Shown one piece after another: positions 1-13,936 of a stretch of 64,000 nucleotides of DNA. Every line of letters begins with the position of its first letter. Within the stretch, counting starts at the first letter, position 1. Source of the DNA: Streptomyces sp. B21-083 (GTDB lineage Bacteria > Actinomycetota > Actinomycetes > Streptomycetales > Streptomycetaceae). Under the pieces are notes generated by a model that was not told where the DNA came from, did not search any database, and worked only from the letters and a program-made list of their open reading frames with translations. The stretch is from positions 3,596,001-3,660,000 of the forward strand of contig NZ_JARUND010000002.1 of NCBI RefSeq assembly GCF_036898825.1. Reading direction: 5' to 3'. The translations under genes were made by a program, and so were the position numbers.

Positions 1-1080
1 GCCCCGCCGGTAAACAGCCAGGACGTTCCGCTCACCGACAGCCCCCTCCTCCACAGCCACACTGTCAGCGACCCCCGCATGGCCGACGAACTGAATCTTC
101 ACCCCGTACTGGTCGGACCAGAAATACGGCGGCCGGGGCACCCCCGTCTCCACCGCACCCCCCGCCAGCAGCGTCGCCACGGCGGCAGCGGGACGCTCCA
201 GCGCGCCCGTCCAGTGCTCGACCCGGCGATGGGCGTCGACCCGGGGGTCGTACCAGTTGGCGCAGTCGCCGACCGCGACCACACCGGCCAGGCTGGTGCG
301 GCCGTCGGCGCCGCACTTGACGCCGTTCTCCAGGGCCACGCCGGACCCCGCCAGCCAGTCGACGCAGGGTCGCGCGCCCACCCCGACGACGACGATGTCG
401 GCGGGAACACCGCGCCCGTCCGCCAGCAGCACGGCCTCGACCCGGCTCTCCCCGCTCAGCCCCTTGACCCCGGTCCCGCAGAGCAGGCGTACGCCGTGGT
501 CGGCGTGGAGGCCGGAGACTACGGCGCCCATGGTCTCGCCGAGTGGTCCGGCGAGCGGTGTCGGGGCGGCCTCGACGACCGTCACGTCGAGGCCGAGGGC
601 GTACGCGGTGGAGGCGACCTCGGCGCCGATGAAGCCGCCGCCGATCACCACCAGCCTTCCGCCGCGGGCCAGTTCGTCGCGCAGGGCGCGGGCGTCGTCG
701 AGGGTGCGCAGGGTGTGCACACCGGTCAGGCCGTCGGCGCCCGGCAGGGTGCGGGCGGCGGCGCCGGTCGCGATGACGATGCCGTCCGCGCGTACGACCC
801 GGCCGTCGGCGAGGCGGACGGACCGGTCGGTGCGGTCGAGGCCGATCGCGCGGGTGCCCAGAAGCCACTCCGCCCGCAGGTCCTCGCCGTCCGTCTCCAG
901 TCCGAGCTCCGCCTCGCCGAGGGTTCCGGCCAGGAACTCCTTGGACAACGGCGGTCTGTCGTACGGGCGGTGAGCCTCGTCGCCGATCAGTACCAGCCGT
1001 CCGTCATAGCCCTGCTTGCGCAGGGAGCGCGCCGCCGACAGTCCGGCCAGCGAGGCGCCCACCACGGCCACCGTCCTCAC
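1..1080 (-). CDS. FAD-dependent ferredoxin reductase, C-terminus cut by window start
   Basis: This is probably the NAD(P)H-dependent flavoprotein that reduces the Rieske ferredoxin encoded just upstream. The GTG start at 1080 overlaps the stop of the ferredoxin gene by four bases (GTGA), so the two are translationally coupled. The N-terminus has a first nucleotide-binding motif VVGASLAGLSAA (residues 6-17) and the PYDRPPLSKEFL motif (about 40-50) typical of rubredoxin, ferredoxin and putidaredoxin reductases. A second motif, VVIGGGFIGAE, lies near residue 150. About 360 residues are in the window; such proteins are usually 390-420 long, so the C-terminal reductase domain is missing. The oxygenase served is not visible here. 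Confidence 0.85.
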   Translation of the reverse strand, partial: MRTVAVVGASLAGLSAARSLRKQGYDGRLVLIGDEAHRPYDRPPLSKEFLAGTLGEAELGLETDGEDLRAEWLLGTRAIGLDRTDRSVRLADGRVVRADGIVIATGAAARTLPGADGLTGVHTLRTLDDARALRDELARGGRLVVIGGGFIGAEVASTAYALGLDVTVVEAAPTPLAGPLGETMGAVVSGLHADHGVRLLCGTGVKGLSGESRVEAVLLADGRGVPADIVVVGVGARPCVDWLAGSGVALENGVKCGADGRTSLAGVVAVGDCANWYDPRVDAHRRVEHWTGALERPAAAVATLLAGGAVETGVPRPPYFWSDQYGVKIQFVGHAGVADSVAVEEGAVGERNVLAVYRRG

Positions 1081-1439
1081 GCGGGACCCCCGGCGAGCCG
1101 GGCCGCGATACAGGGGGGCAGGTTGGGGGCGTCCGTGGACACCCGTACGTAGATCATGCCGTCCTCGACGACGACCTCGTGCGTCCGCACGGGCAGCTTG
1201 GCCGGCGGGGAGTCGACGGCGCCGGTGCGCAGGTCGAACTTCGAGGCGTGCAGCGGGCATTCCACCTCGCAGCCCTCCAACCAGCCGTCGGCGAGCGAGG
1301 CATCCTGGTGGGTGCAGGTGTCGTCGATGGCGAAGACCTCGCCGTCGTCGGTGTGGAACACCGAGACGGGCGGGTCGATGTCGAGCCGGAGGGCCTCACC
1401 TCGCGGGAGATCCGCGAGACGGCACGCGGGAATCATCAT
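1077..1439 (-). CDS. Rieske [2Fe-2S] ferredoxin of a ring-hydroxylating or demethylating dioxygenase
   Basis: A 120-residue soluble ferredoxin that would carry electrons from the downstream flavoprotein to a terminal Rieske oxygenase. The cluster ligands are visible as CTH (Cys42, His44) and CPLH (Cys61, His64), and the length is normal for the family. Two ATG codons (1439 and 1436) are possible starts behind GAGGTGTC; I kept the first. It is the first gene of the visible operon. A TTGCG-N5-CGCAA inverted repeat overlaps the likely -35 region upstream. Its setting near mycothiol-dependent formaldehyde detoxification fits an oxygenase that releases formaldehyde, such as a glycine-betaine or other N/O-demethylase; this is inference. 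Confidence 0.85.
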   Translation of the reverse strand: MMIPACRLADLPRGEALRLDIDPPVSVFHTDDGEVFAIDDTCTHQDASLADGWLEGCEVECPLHASKFDLRTGAVDSPPAKLPVRTHEVVVEDGMIYVRVSTDAPNLPPCIAARLAGGPA

Positions 1440-1456
1440 GACACCTCGGTGCGTAT

Positions 1457-1482
1457 AGCGAAACGGATTGCGGTAAGCGCAA
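1457..1482 (-). promoter_or_regulatory. Promoter and operator-like inverted repeat of the Rieske/reductase operon
   Basis: An inverted repeat TTGCG-N5-CGCAA spans 1468-1482. On the minus strand a TTGCGC -35-like box (1482-1477) is followed 18 bases later by CTATAC, ahead of the start at 1439. A regulator bound here would cover the -35 region. IclR-family operators can look like this, but the regulator is not identified. Confidence 0.4.
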
Positions 1483-1722
1483 CGTCAGTTTGAGGGCGCC
1501 CAGAACCCTTGTCAAGAAGTCCAGGGACCGGGATGAGCCATGACAGTGGGTTGCGTCATGAACAACTTCGCGCACATTGCACAACGCGAAACCAAGCGAG
1601 CCCGATGCCGGACCGAGCGCTTCGAAGCAGCTCGGACAGACATCGGGCAGGCATCGGGCAGACGTCAAGCAGCGAAGTCCCCTGCTGGGGGGCGTACGGA
1701 TCGCCGGCGCCGAACCGGAGGG

Positions 1723-2361
1723 TCAGAAACCGCGGTCGATCCACTCCTGGAGGTGCGGGGCCTCGGCGGCGACCGTGGTGGTGTCCCCGTGTCCCGTGTA
1801 TACGACGGTGTCGCCGGGCAGCGTCAGCAGCCGGTCCCGGATCGAGTCGACGATGGTCGGGAAGTGGGAGTAGGAGCGGCCGGTGGCGCCGGGGCCGCCC
1901 GCGAAGAGCGTGTCACCGCCGAAGAGGGCGCTCAGGGCGGGTGCGTACAGGCAGACCGCGCCCGGGGCATGGCCGGGCGTGTGCAGCACCGTCAGCTCGA
2001 CCCCGGCGACGGTCAGCACCTGGCCGTCGGTCAGCGTGGCGTCGGGTTCGCGGTCGGGGTGGGTCTGCTTCCACAGCGGCAGATCGTCGCTGTGGAGCAT
2101 GATCGGGGCGCCGGCGCGTTCGGCGAGCGCGGGGGCGGCGTCGATGTGGTCGTTGTGGGCGTGGGTGCACACGATGGCCCGAAGCGTGCGACCGCCGAGG
2201 GCTTCGGCGATGGCGTCGGCGTCATGGGCGGCGTCGATGACGACCGCCTCACTCTCGTCGCCGATGATCCACACGTTGTTGTCGACGTCCCAGGTGCCGC
2301 CGTCGAGCGAGAAGGTGCCCGAGGTGACCAGCCGGTCGATTCGGGCGCCGGCGGCCGTCAC
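1723..2361 (-). CDS. MBL-fold metallo-hydrolase, likely S-formylmycothiol hydrolase partner of MscR
   Basis: A 212-residue metallo-beta-lactamase-fold hydrolase. It has the zinc-binding motif THAHNDH (about residues 82-88), then [15 protein letters not shown] and a late TGHGD, as in glyoxalase II-like enzymes. The GTG start at 2361 overlaps the stop of mscR by four bases, so it is coupled to it. In actinobacteria an MBL protein commonly follows mscR and is thought to hydrolyse the mycothiol thioester made by MscR; that role comes from gene context, not from a unique motif. Confidence 0.85.
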   Translation of the reverse strand: MTAAGARIDRLVTSGTFSLDGGTWDVDNNVWIIGDESEAVVIDAAHDADAIAEALGGRTLRAIVCTHAHNDHIDAAPALAERAGAPIMLHSDDLPLWKQTHPDREPDATLTDGQVLTVAGVELTVLHTPGHAPGAVCLYAPALSALFGGDTLFAGGPGATGRSYSHFPTIVDSIRDRLLTLPGDTVVYTGHGDTTTVAAEAPHLQEWIDRGF

Positions 2362-3443
2362 AGCACCACCACCGAGCGCAGTACGTCGCCGCCGTGCATC
2401 CGCTCGAACGCCTTCTCGACGTCGTCGAGCGCGATGGTCTCGGTCACGAAGGCGTCCAGGGGAAGGCGGCCCTGGAGATAGAGGTCGATGAGCATCGGGA
2501 AGTCGCGGGAGGGCAGGCAGTCGCCGTACCAGGACGACTTCAGCGAGCCGCCCCGCCCGAACACGTCGATCAGCGGGAGTTCGAGCTTCATCTCCGGCGT
2601 CGGCACCCCGACCAGCACCACGGTCCCGGCGAGGTCACGGGCGTAGAAGGCCTGCTTGTACGTCTCCGGGCGGCCGACCGCCTCGATGACCACGTCGGCG
2701 CCGTTGCCGCCGGTCAGCTCACGGATCGCCTCGACGGGGTCGGTCTCCCTGGAGTTGACCGTGTGGGTCGCGCCCAGTTTGCGGGCGGTCGCGAGCTTGT
2801 TGTCGTCGATGTCCACGGCGATGATCTTCGCGGCGCCGGCCAGGTTCGACCCGACCACCGCCGCGTCCCCGACCCCACCGCAGCCGATGACGGCGACCGT
2901 GTCACCGCGACCGACGTTCCCGGTGTTGATGGCGGCGCCGATACCGGCCATCACGCCACACCCCAGCAGCCCGGCGACGGCAGCGGAGGCGGCCGGGTCG
3001 ACCTTGGTGCACTGACCGGCCGCGACGAGGGTCTGCTCGGCGAAGGCGCCGATACCGAGGGCCGGCGACAGTTCGGTGCCGTCGAGCAGGGTCATCTTCT
3101 GCTTGGCGTTGTGCGTGTTGAAGCAGTACCACGGGCGCCCACGCAGACACGCCCGGCAACTCCCGCACACAGCACGCCAGTTGAGGATCACGAAGTCACC
3201 GGCGGCCACGTCCGTGACCCCCTCGCCCACCGACTCCACGACTCCGGCGGCCTCATGGCCGAGCAGGAAGGGGAAGTCGTCGTTGATCCCGCCCTCGCGG
3301 TAGTGCAGGTCGGTGTGGCACACCCCGCAGGCCTGGATCCGGACCAGCGCCTCGCCCGGACCGGGGTCCGGCACGAGGATCGTCTCCAGGCTGACGGGGG
3401 CACCCTTGCCCCGCGCGACGACAGCACGGACCTGGTGAGTCAT
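2358..3443 (-). CDS. mscR: S-(hydroxymethyl)mycothiol dehydrogenase (mycothiol-dependent formaldehyde dehydrogenase)
   Basis: A zinc-dependent class III-type alcohol dehydrogenase of 361 residues. It oxidises the mycothiol adduct of formaldehyde with NAD and also acts in S-nitrosomycothiol reduction in related bacteria. The catalytic-zinc cysteine is in ACGVCHTD (Cys42), and GHEAAG follows. The structural-zinc cysteines are in [15 protein letters not shown], and the NAD-binding motif is [13 protein letters not shown] 3443 is chosen because GAGGAG lies five to six bases upstream; GTG 3449 is less well placed. The MBL gene overlaps its stop. Together they form a formaldehyde detoxification unit. 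Confidence 0.92.
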   Translation of the reverse strand: MTHQVRAVVARGKGAPVSLETILVPDPGPGEALVRIQACGVCHTDLHYREGGINDDFPFLLGHEAAGVVESVGEGVTDVAAGDFVILNWRAVCGSCRACLRGRPWYCFNTHNAKQKMTLLDGTELSPALGIGAFAEQTLVAAGQCTKVDPAASAAVAGLLGCGVMAGIGAAINTGNVGRGDTVAVIGCGGVGDAAVVGSNLAGAAKIIAVDIDDNKLATARKLGATHTVNSRETDPVEAIRELTGGNGADVVIEAVGRPETYKQAFYARDLAGTVVLVGVPTPEMKLELPLIDVFGRGGSLKSSWYGDCLPSRDFPMLIDLYLQGRLPLDAFVTETIALDDVEKAFERMHGGDVLRSVVVL

Positions 3444-3609
3444 GACCACTCCTCGGCTGGTACGGGAGATCCAGGCCGAACGTTGCTCATTACGGCACGC
3501 ATCTCATGTGTCGCAACACAGCATCAGGGAGCGCCGGGCGGGGGTCAAGGATCTGGAGGAGGATCCGGAGGGTTCCTCAGCCGGACTCCAGCCGCCGCGC
3601 GACCATTCC

Positions 3610-9146
<5,537 letters not shown>

Positions 9147-9214
9147 CGGCCGTACAGCGCCCGCCCGTACGAGCCCACGAGCACAGGTCAGCCACCACCG
9201 CCACCACCGCTCCC

Positions 9215-9220
9215 TAGGAT
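9215..9220 (+). promoter_or_regulatory. -10 box TAGGAT of a probably leaderless padR transcript
   Basis: TAGGAT ends six bases before the ATG at 9227, so transcription would begin at or very near the start codon. This is the usual layout of actinobacterial leaderless genes. No clear -35 box is present. Confidence 0.4.
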
Positions 9221-9226
9221 TGAGCC

Positions 9227-9775
9227 ATGTCCCTCCCGCACGCGATCCTCACCGCCCTGCTCGAAAAGCCGTCCTCGGGGCTGGAGTTGACCCGCCGGTT
9301 CGACAGGTCGATCGGCTACTTCTGGTCGGCCACGCATCAGCAGATCTATCGCGAGCTGGGAAAACTGGAGGCCGACGGGCACATCCGCGCCCTGCCCACC
9401 GAGCAGCCGACCCGCGGGCAGAAGAAGAGCTACGAGGTCCTGCCCGCGGGCCGCGCCGAACTGGCCCGCTGGACCTCCGCGTCCCAGGACCCGAAGCCGT
9501 ACCGCGACACGATGCTGCTGCGGCTGCGCGCGTCGGCGGTCGTCGGCACCGAGGGCGTCGAGGCCGACCTGCGCCGTCATCTCGCCCTGCACCAGAGCCA
9601 GTTGGCCGAGTACGAGGAGATCGAGAAGCGCGATTTCCAGCCCGGCCGCGACGCCCCCCAGGACCGCCTGCGGCACCTGGTCCTGCGTGCGGGCATCGAC
9701 CTGGAGACCTTCTGGACCCAGTGGCTCACGCACGCCCTGGCGGAATTCGAGCGGCTGCCCGACCAAAACGGGTGA
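9227..9775 (+). CDS. PadR-family transcriptional regulator
   Basis: A 182-residue PadR-type repressor with an N-terminal winged helix and a C-terminal helical dimerisation domain. The start LPHAILTALLEKPSSG and the segment YFWSATHQQIYRELGKLEADG are characteristic of the family, including the recognition helix. The length is normal. It lies 80 bases after the dienoyl-CoA reductase gene in the same direction and has its own -10 box. The palindrome at 7016-7035 is its best candidate operator. The effector may be an acyl-CoA or aromatic acid, as in other PadR proteins; this is inferred only. Confidence 0.88.
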   Translation: MSLPHAILTALLEKPSSGLELTRRFDRSIGYFWSATHQQIYRELGKLEADGHIRALPTEQPTRGQKKSYEVLPAGRAELARWTSASQDPKPYRDTMLLRLRASAVVGTEGVEADLRRHLALHQSQLAEYEEIEKRDFQPGRDAPQDRLRHLVLRAGIDLETFWTQWLTHALAEFERLPDQNG

Positions 9776-9815
9776 GCGCCCCGCGCCCGAGGCCGACCTC
9801 GGACACAGGGCGCTC
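9774..9815. terminator. Hairpin between convergent padR and cvnE
   Basis: The outer stem GAGCGCCC/GGGCGCTC encloses an inner stem CCGAGG/CCTCGG. It overlaps the padR stop codon and could end transcription from both sides. Confidence 0.6.
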
Positions 9816-9842
9816 AGCTCTCAGAACACCCAAACCACTCAG

Positions 9843-9869
9843 AGCACCCGGAGCACCCGGAGCACTCAG
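9843..9869. repeat. Three imperfect tandem copies of a 9-mer next to the cvnE stop
   Basis: AGCACCCGG occurs twice, followed by AGCACTCAG, just downstream of and touching the cvnE stop codon. It is probably slippage-derived; no function is evident. Confidence 0.5.
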
Positions 9870-11233
9870 AGCCGGAAGACATCCAGGAAGGAGCTCCAGA
9901 AGCCCTTCTTGCGCTGTTCCTGGCGGGCCGCCGGAGCCGGGGCCTGCTGCGTCGCCGGACGGGGGGCCGGTTCGGCCGCCGGCATCGGCGCCAGGTTGCG
10001 CAGGGCCGCCGCCATACGGGTGGCCGGCGTCGCGCTGAACCGCACCGGGAGCGCGGCGAGCGCGCGGTGGAAGGGGCCCGGACGCCACAGCAGGCTGTCC
10101 TGCGGGACCGCGAGGGTCAGGTCGGGCAGCGCGTTGAGGATCCTCTCGATCGCCGTGAGCGCGATGACCTGGGCCGGGTCCTTGGCGGGGCAGGCGTGCG
10201 GGCCCGCGCCGAAGGCCAGGTGCGCGCCCTTGCTGGCCAGTTGCCGGGCCTCGCTGAGCGACGGGTCGCTGTTGGCGGCGGCGAAGCTGATGACGACCGG
10301 GCTGTTCGCGTCGACCGGTACACCGCCGAGGTCGACGTCCTGCAGCGCGTAGTGCGTCGCGTAGTTGGCGATGGGCGGGTTGTTCCACAGCACGTGCTCG
10401 ATGGCTTCCTCGACCAGCATGCCGCTGCCCCGCCCGGAGGGGCCGTCGGACAGCAGCAGGAGCAGGGCGCTGGCTATGAGGTTGCGCTGGGGTTCCAGGC
10501 CCGCGCCCATCAGCACGATCAGCTGGTCCCGCAGCTCCTCGTCGTTGAGGCCCGCGGAGTGCTGGATGAGCCAGGAGGTCACGTCCTCGCCGGGCTCGCG
10601 GCGCTTGAGCGTGATCAGTTCCTGGAGGCAGGTGGCGACCTGCTCCAGGCCCTTGATGGCGTCGTCCTGGCCGTCGAACATGGCCGACATGCCGGAGTTG
10701 AGGCGGTCGCCGATGTCCGCCGGGCAGCCGAAGATCTTGTTGAACAGCAGGAGCGGGATCAGCTTGGCGTAGTCGTTGAGGAGGTCGGCCCGGCCCCGCT
10801 CGCTGAACTGGTCGATCAGATAGTCGGCGATGGGCTCGACGTCCCGCCGGACGCGGCTGATGCTCAGCTTGGCCAGGCTCTCGGTGACGGCCTTGCGCAG
10901 CCGCAGGTGCACCGCGCCGTCCGTGAACAGGACGTTGGGCCGGTACATCATCATCGGCAGGACCGGGCTGTCGAGGGAGATACGGCCCTCGTTGAGCGCG
11001 GCCCAGCGGCGTGAGTCACGGGAGAACAGGGTGGTGTTCTGGAGCACCCTGAGGGCCATCTCGTGCTGGACGACGAGCGTGGCGTCCACGCCTGGGGCGA
11101 GCTCGACGGGTGCGGCCGGCCCGTTGGTGCGCAACTGGTCGTAGACGCGGTGCGGTTCGGCGGCGAAGTCGGCGCCGTGCATGGGGCATCTGGCGGGCGC
11201 GCTCGGCGTGGCACCCGCGTGCTGTGTGTCCAT
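9866..11233 (-). CDS. cvnE: Conservon cytochrome P450, CYP157-like, CvnE
   Basis: A 455-residue P450 that closes a cvnA-B-C-D-E conservon. The haem loop FGAGPHACPA supplies Cys348, but the usual final Gly is Ala. The K-helix position that normally carries ExxR reads E279-H-V-L-W283, so the conserved Arg is missing. From memory, this matches the CYP157 family, in which ExxR is replaced by an ExxLW-type motif. The I-helix (GAGLEPQRN) also lacks the acid/Thr pair typical of monooxygenases. A C-terminal Pro/Ala-rich tail follows residue 410. It may be an unusual P450 or a sensor/structural partner of the CvnD GTPase. Confidence 0.85.
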   Translation of the reverse strand: MDTQHAGATPSAPARCPMHGADFAAEPHRVYDQLRTNGPAAPVELAPGVDATLVVQHEMALRVLQNTTLFSRDSRRWAALNEGRISLDSPVLPMMMYRPNVLFTDGAVHLRLRKAVTESLAKLSISRVRRDVEPIADYLIDQFSERGRADLLNDYAKLIPLLLFNKIFGCPADIGDRLNSGMSAMFDGQDDAIKGLEQVATCLQELITLKRREPGEDVTSWLIQHSAGLNDEELRDQLIVLMGAGLEPQRNLIASALLLLLSDGPSGRGSGMLVEEAIEHVLWNNPPIANYATHYALQDVDLGGVPVDANSPVVISFAAANSDPSLSEARQLASKGAHLAFGAGPHACPAKDPAQVIALTAIERILNALPDLTLAVPQDSLLWRPGPFHRALAALPVRFSATPATRMAAALRNLAPMPAAEPAPRPATQQAPAPAARQEQRKKGFWSSFLDVFRL

Positions 11234-11387
11234 GGAGGTTCCTTAGGGTTCCCCGCGCCTCGGGGCGGGGGACGGGGGTGAGGAAAAACCTTGTGCGGGG
11301 CCCTGGTCCGGATGGTCCGGGCCCCTGGCCGGACCCCCTGTCCGGACCCCCCGTGCGGGGAGGGGACCGACAGGGAGGGACCGGGGC

Positions 11388-11981
11388 TCAGGCCGCGCGG
11401 GTGAGCAGGTGCTGGACGAGGGCGATCAGCGCTCTCGCCGAGGACGTCTGGTCCCGGGCGTCGCAGTAGACGACCGGGGTGTCGGGCAGCAGATCGAGTG
11501 CCTCGCGGATCTCGTCCTCGTCGAACTCGCCGCCCGACGGGTCGAAGGTGTTGACGGCGATGGCGTACTCCAGGCCGTACTTCTCGACCAGGTCGATCAC
11601 CGGAAACGTTTCGGCCAGCCGTGACGGGTCGACCAGGAGCAGGGCTCCGAGCGCGCCGCGGGCCATGTCCTCCCACAGCTGCATGAAGCGCTGCTGACCG
11701 GGCGTACCGAAGAGGTACAGCACCAGTTCCTCGCTCAGCGTGAGCCGGCCGAAGTCCAGCGCGACCGTGGTCGTCTGCTTGTCCGGCGCGCCCTTCAGGT
11801 CGTCCACGTGGGCGGACGCCTGGGTCATCTTCTCCTCGGTGCGCAGCGGGGCGATCTCCGACAGCGAGCCGATGTACGTGGTCTTACCCACGGCGAAGTG
11901 CCCTACGACAAGGATCTTCGCGGTGGTGGTGACCGCGTCTGAGACGTAGATCGTCTCAGCCGTAGAGCGATTCGAGTCCAT
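11388..11981 (-). CDS. cvnD: Conservon Ras/MglA-like GTPase CvnD
   Basis: A small GTPase of 197 residues with P-loop GHFAVGKTT, switch II segment TPGQQRF and the nucleotide-specificity region VNTFD. It acts with CvnA, CvnB and CvnC in a membrane-associated, G-protein-like complex; that model comes from S. coelicolor conservons. The ATG at 11981 lies inside the end of cvnC (26-base overlap) behind AAAAGGTG. An upstream in-frame ATG at 12038 is less likely, because it would overlap cvnC further and adds a non-conserved leader. Confidence 0.92.
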   Translation of the reverse strand: MDSNRSTAETIYVSDAVTTTAKILVVGHFAVGKTTYIGSLSEIAPLRTEEKMTQASAHVDDLKGAPDKQTTTVALDFGRLTLSEELVLYLFGTPGQQRFMQLWEDMARGALGALLLVDPSRLAETFPVIDLVEKYGLEYAIAVNTFDPSGGEFDEDEIREALDLLPDTPVVYCDARDQTSSARALIALVQHLLTRAA

Positions 11982-12336
11982 GCAGCACCTTTTCGATGAT
12001 TCCTCTGTCGACGGACTGGGCGCGTGGGGGCGCGGCACGGCGCAGCAGATGACCCTGTTCGAATAAATCGGTCAGCAGGAGTCGGGCGACTCCCACCGGC
12101 AGCGACAGATGCGCGGCGACCTCCGCGACGGACAGGTAGCCACCGCCGCACAGGTCCCAGATGGCCCGTACCTCGGGGCTGGCACCGAGCGGCACCTCCC
12201 GGTCGGGAGCCAGCGTGACCAGGGTGTGCAGGGACAGGTCGTCGGCGGTCGGCAGCCGTCGCCCGCCCGTGATGACGTACGAGCGGACGAAGTCGCTGGT
12301 GACCGTGACCGGAGCTTCCTCGCCGTGCGCGTTCAC
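11956..12336 (-). CDS. cvnC: Conservon DUF742 protein CvnC, containing a TTA codon
   Basis: A 126-residue DUF742 winged-helix-like protein with the typical start SDFVRSYVITGGR and the segment IWDLCGGGYLSVAEVAAHL. The GTG start at 12336 overlaps the stop of cvnB by four bases. Leu91 is encoded by TTA (12066-12064, minus strand), the only in-frame TTA I found in an intact gene here. Translation should therefore need the developmentally controlled bldA tRNA, which could limit the downstream cvnD and cvnE products as well. Confidence 0.9.
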   Translation of the reverse strand: MNAHGEEAPVTVTSDFVRSYVITGGRRLPTADDLSLHTLVTLAPDREVPLGASPEVRAIWDLCGGGYLSVAEVAAHLSLPVGVARLLLTDLFEQGHLLRRAAPPRAQSVDRGIIEKVLHGLESLYG

Positions 12337-12734
12337 GCTTCCGCACCGGCGTTCTGACGGGGCGGGGTGGTCATCGCCTTGCCGAGCGCCCCGACCTGCT
12401 GCTGCATACGGAACGACATGGCCTCCATGTCGACGTCCAGCGCTGCCGACACGGCGAGGTAGGCGCCGCTGCCCGCGGCTATCAGGAAGATCCAGCCGCC
12501 GTCGTACTCGATGAGCGTCTGCTTCCACAGACCGAGGCCGAAGCCGACGAAGGGGGCGACGGCCCGGCTGAGGGACTGCATCGAGCTCATCGCGGCGGCG
12601 TTGGTCTCCGCCGCGTCGCGCTCGATGTCACTGGACCGCTCCAGCAGGAGGCCGTCGGCCGAGACGAGGATCGCGTGACGGGCGCCGCGCACCTGCAGCA
12701 CGTCGTTCAGCACCCACGACAGATCGGGATTCAC
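12333..12734 (-). CDS. cvnB: Conservon roadblock/LC7 protein CvnB
   Basis: A 133-residue roadblock/LC7-fold protein, the family that acts as GTPase-activating or scaffold partner of MglA-like GTPases. Recognisable parts are LSWVLNDVLQVRGARHAILVSADG at the start and the glycine-rich strand near GWIFLIAAGSGAYLAV. The GTG start at 12734 overlaps the cvnA stop (GTGA), and its own stop overlaps cvnC in the same way, so cvnA, cvnB and cvnC are tightly coupled. The partner GTPase is CvnD, two genes on. Confidence 0.92.
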   Translation of the reverse strand: MNPDLSWVLNDVLQVRGARHAILVSADGLLLERSSDIERDAAETNAAAMSSMQSLSRAVAPFVGFGLGLWKQTLIEYDGGWIFLIAAGSGAYLAVSAALDVDMEAMSFRMQQQVGALGKAMTTPPRQNAGAEA

Positions 12735-13936
12735 TGGTCCTGTGGTCCTTCCATGGTCGTCGTGTCCCGCCCGAGCAGCGTTCCGCGCTGGAACGCACCG
12801 ATACGTGAGGCCGTCACCTCTGTGTTGTGCTCCGGCTGGGCCGGTTCCGCCGGCGGTGGCACCACCGCGACAGGGCTGCCGCGCCGCCGCCGCTTGGGCA
12901 GGCCGCCCGCCGTCGTCCCGATCGGACGCGGCGGTCCGCCGGGTGTGGCGACCGGGGTCAGCCGCTGCGGGGCGACCGGGACCTCGGCCCGCGGCTCGGG
13001 CTCGGCGGCCCGGCCCTCGGGCTCGGGAACGTCCGTCGTCAACAGGTTCTCTGGCAAGAGAATCACCGCCCGTACGCCGCCGTAGGGGGACACCGAATCG
13101 ACCGACACCTTGAAGCCGTACCGGGTGGCGAGCATCCCGGACACGGCGAAGCCGAACTTCGGCGGGTCGCCGAGGCTCGTGATGTCGACCGGTGCCTGCG
13201 GGGAGAGAAGGACGGTGGCGCGCGCCTTCTCCTCCGTGTTCATGCCGAGGCCGGCGTCGTCGACGATCAGGCAGACACCGGTGGGTACTGCCTGGATGTT
13301 GACGTCGACGCGGGTGCCGGGCGCGCTGTAGTTGGTGGCGTTGGCCAGCAGTTCGGCGAGGACCACCGCGATGGGCTCGACGGCCCGGCTGGCCACCGTG
13401 ACGTTCACCTGGGTGTTGATGGTGACGCGGTCGAAGTGCTTGATGCGGCCCTGGGCGCTGCGGGCCACGTCGTACACGGAGGCCGTGGTCTCGCGTCGGC
13501 CGAGCCAGCCGCCGCACAGCACGGCGATGCCCTGTGCGCGCCGGCCGAACTGGCTGTTGGTGTGGTCGATCATCATCAGGTCGCTGAGGACCTGTTCGTC
13601 GTCGCCGTAGCGGCGCTGCGACTTCTCGATGATGAGCTGCTGTTCGTCGGCGAGTACCTGGAGGGTCCGCATGGCGGACTTCAGGACTGCCTTGGTGTCT
13701 ACCTCCGCGTCCTTGCGCACGGCCGCCAGGTCGCCAGCGTGCTGTGCGTTCAGTTGGGTGTATTCCGCATAGAGGCGGTCGCGTTCACTCTGTGCGGCGT
13801 CGCGGGCGCTCTGCAGGTCGTTGCTCTTCCTGCGGAGCGCCATGTTGGTTCTCCGGGCCCGCATCACTGCGACGACCGCAGCGACCAGGACCACGAGCAA
13901 GATCCACAGCAGTGGATCCTGGATCAATGACGTCAT
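12731..13936 (-). CDS. cvnA: Conservon sensor-kinase-like ATPase CvnA
   Basis: A 401-residue membrane protein resembling a histidine kinase. One N-terminal membrane helix (about residues 9-26) is followed by a coiled-coil region (about 30-80). A GHKL-type ATPase domain comes next, with the N-box-like ELLANATNYSAPGT and the G-box DDAGLGM, and then a Pro/Arg-rich tail. A canonical phospho-acceptor His box is not obvious. It is the first conservon gene, with 348 bases of non-coding DNA upstream. In the S. coelicolor model CvnA anchors the CvnB-D proteins at the membrane. Confidence 0.9.
   Translation of the reverse strand: MTSLIQDPLLWILLVVLVAAVVAVMRARRTNMALRRKSNDLQSARDAAQSERDRLYAEYTQLNAQHAGDLAAVRKDAEVDTKAVLKSAMRTLQVLADEQQLIIEKSQRRYGDDEQVLSDLMMIDHTNSQFGRRAQGIAVLCGGWLGRRETTASVYDVARSAQGRIKHFDRVTINTQVNVTVASRAVEPIAVVLAELLANATNYSAPGTRVDVNIQAVPTGVCLIVDDAGLGMNTEEKARATVLLSPQAPVDITSLGDPPKFGFAVSGMLATRYGFKVSVDSVSPYGGVRAVILLPENLLTTDVPEPEGRAAEPEPRAEVPVAPQRLTPVATPGGPPRPIGTTAGGLPKRRRRGSPVAVVPPPAEPAQPEHNTEVTASRIGAFQRGTLLGRDTTTMEGPQDQ

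Noticed and set aside
1396..1668. Cys-containing 90-codon frame upstream of the Rieske gene
   Set aside because: It overlaps the promoter and the ferredoxin start, has no ribosome-binding site and no recognisable family.
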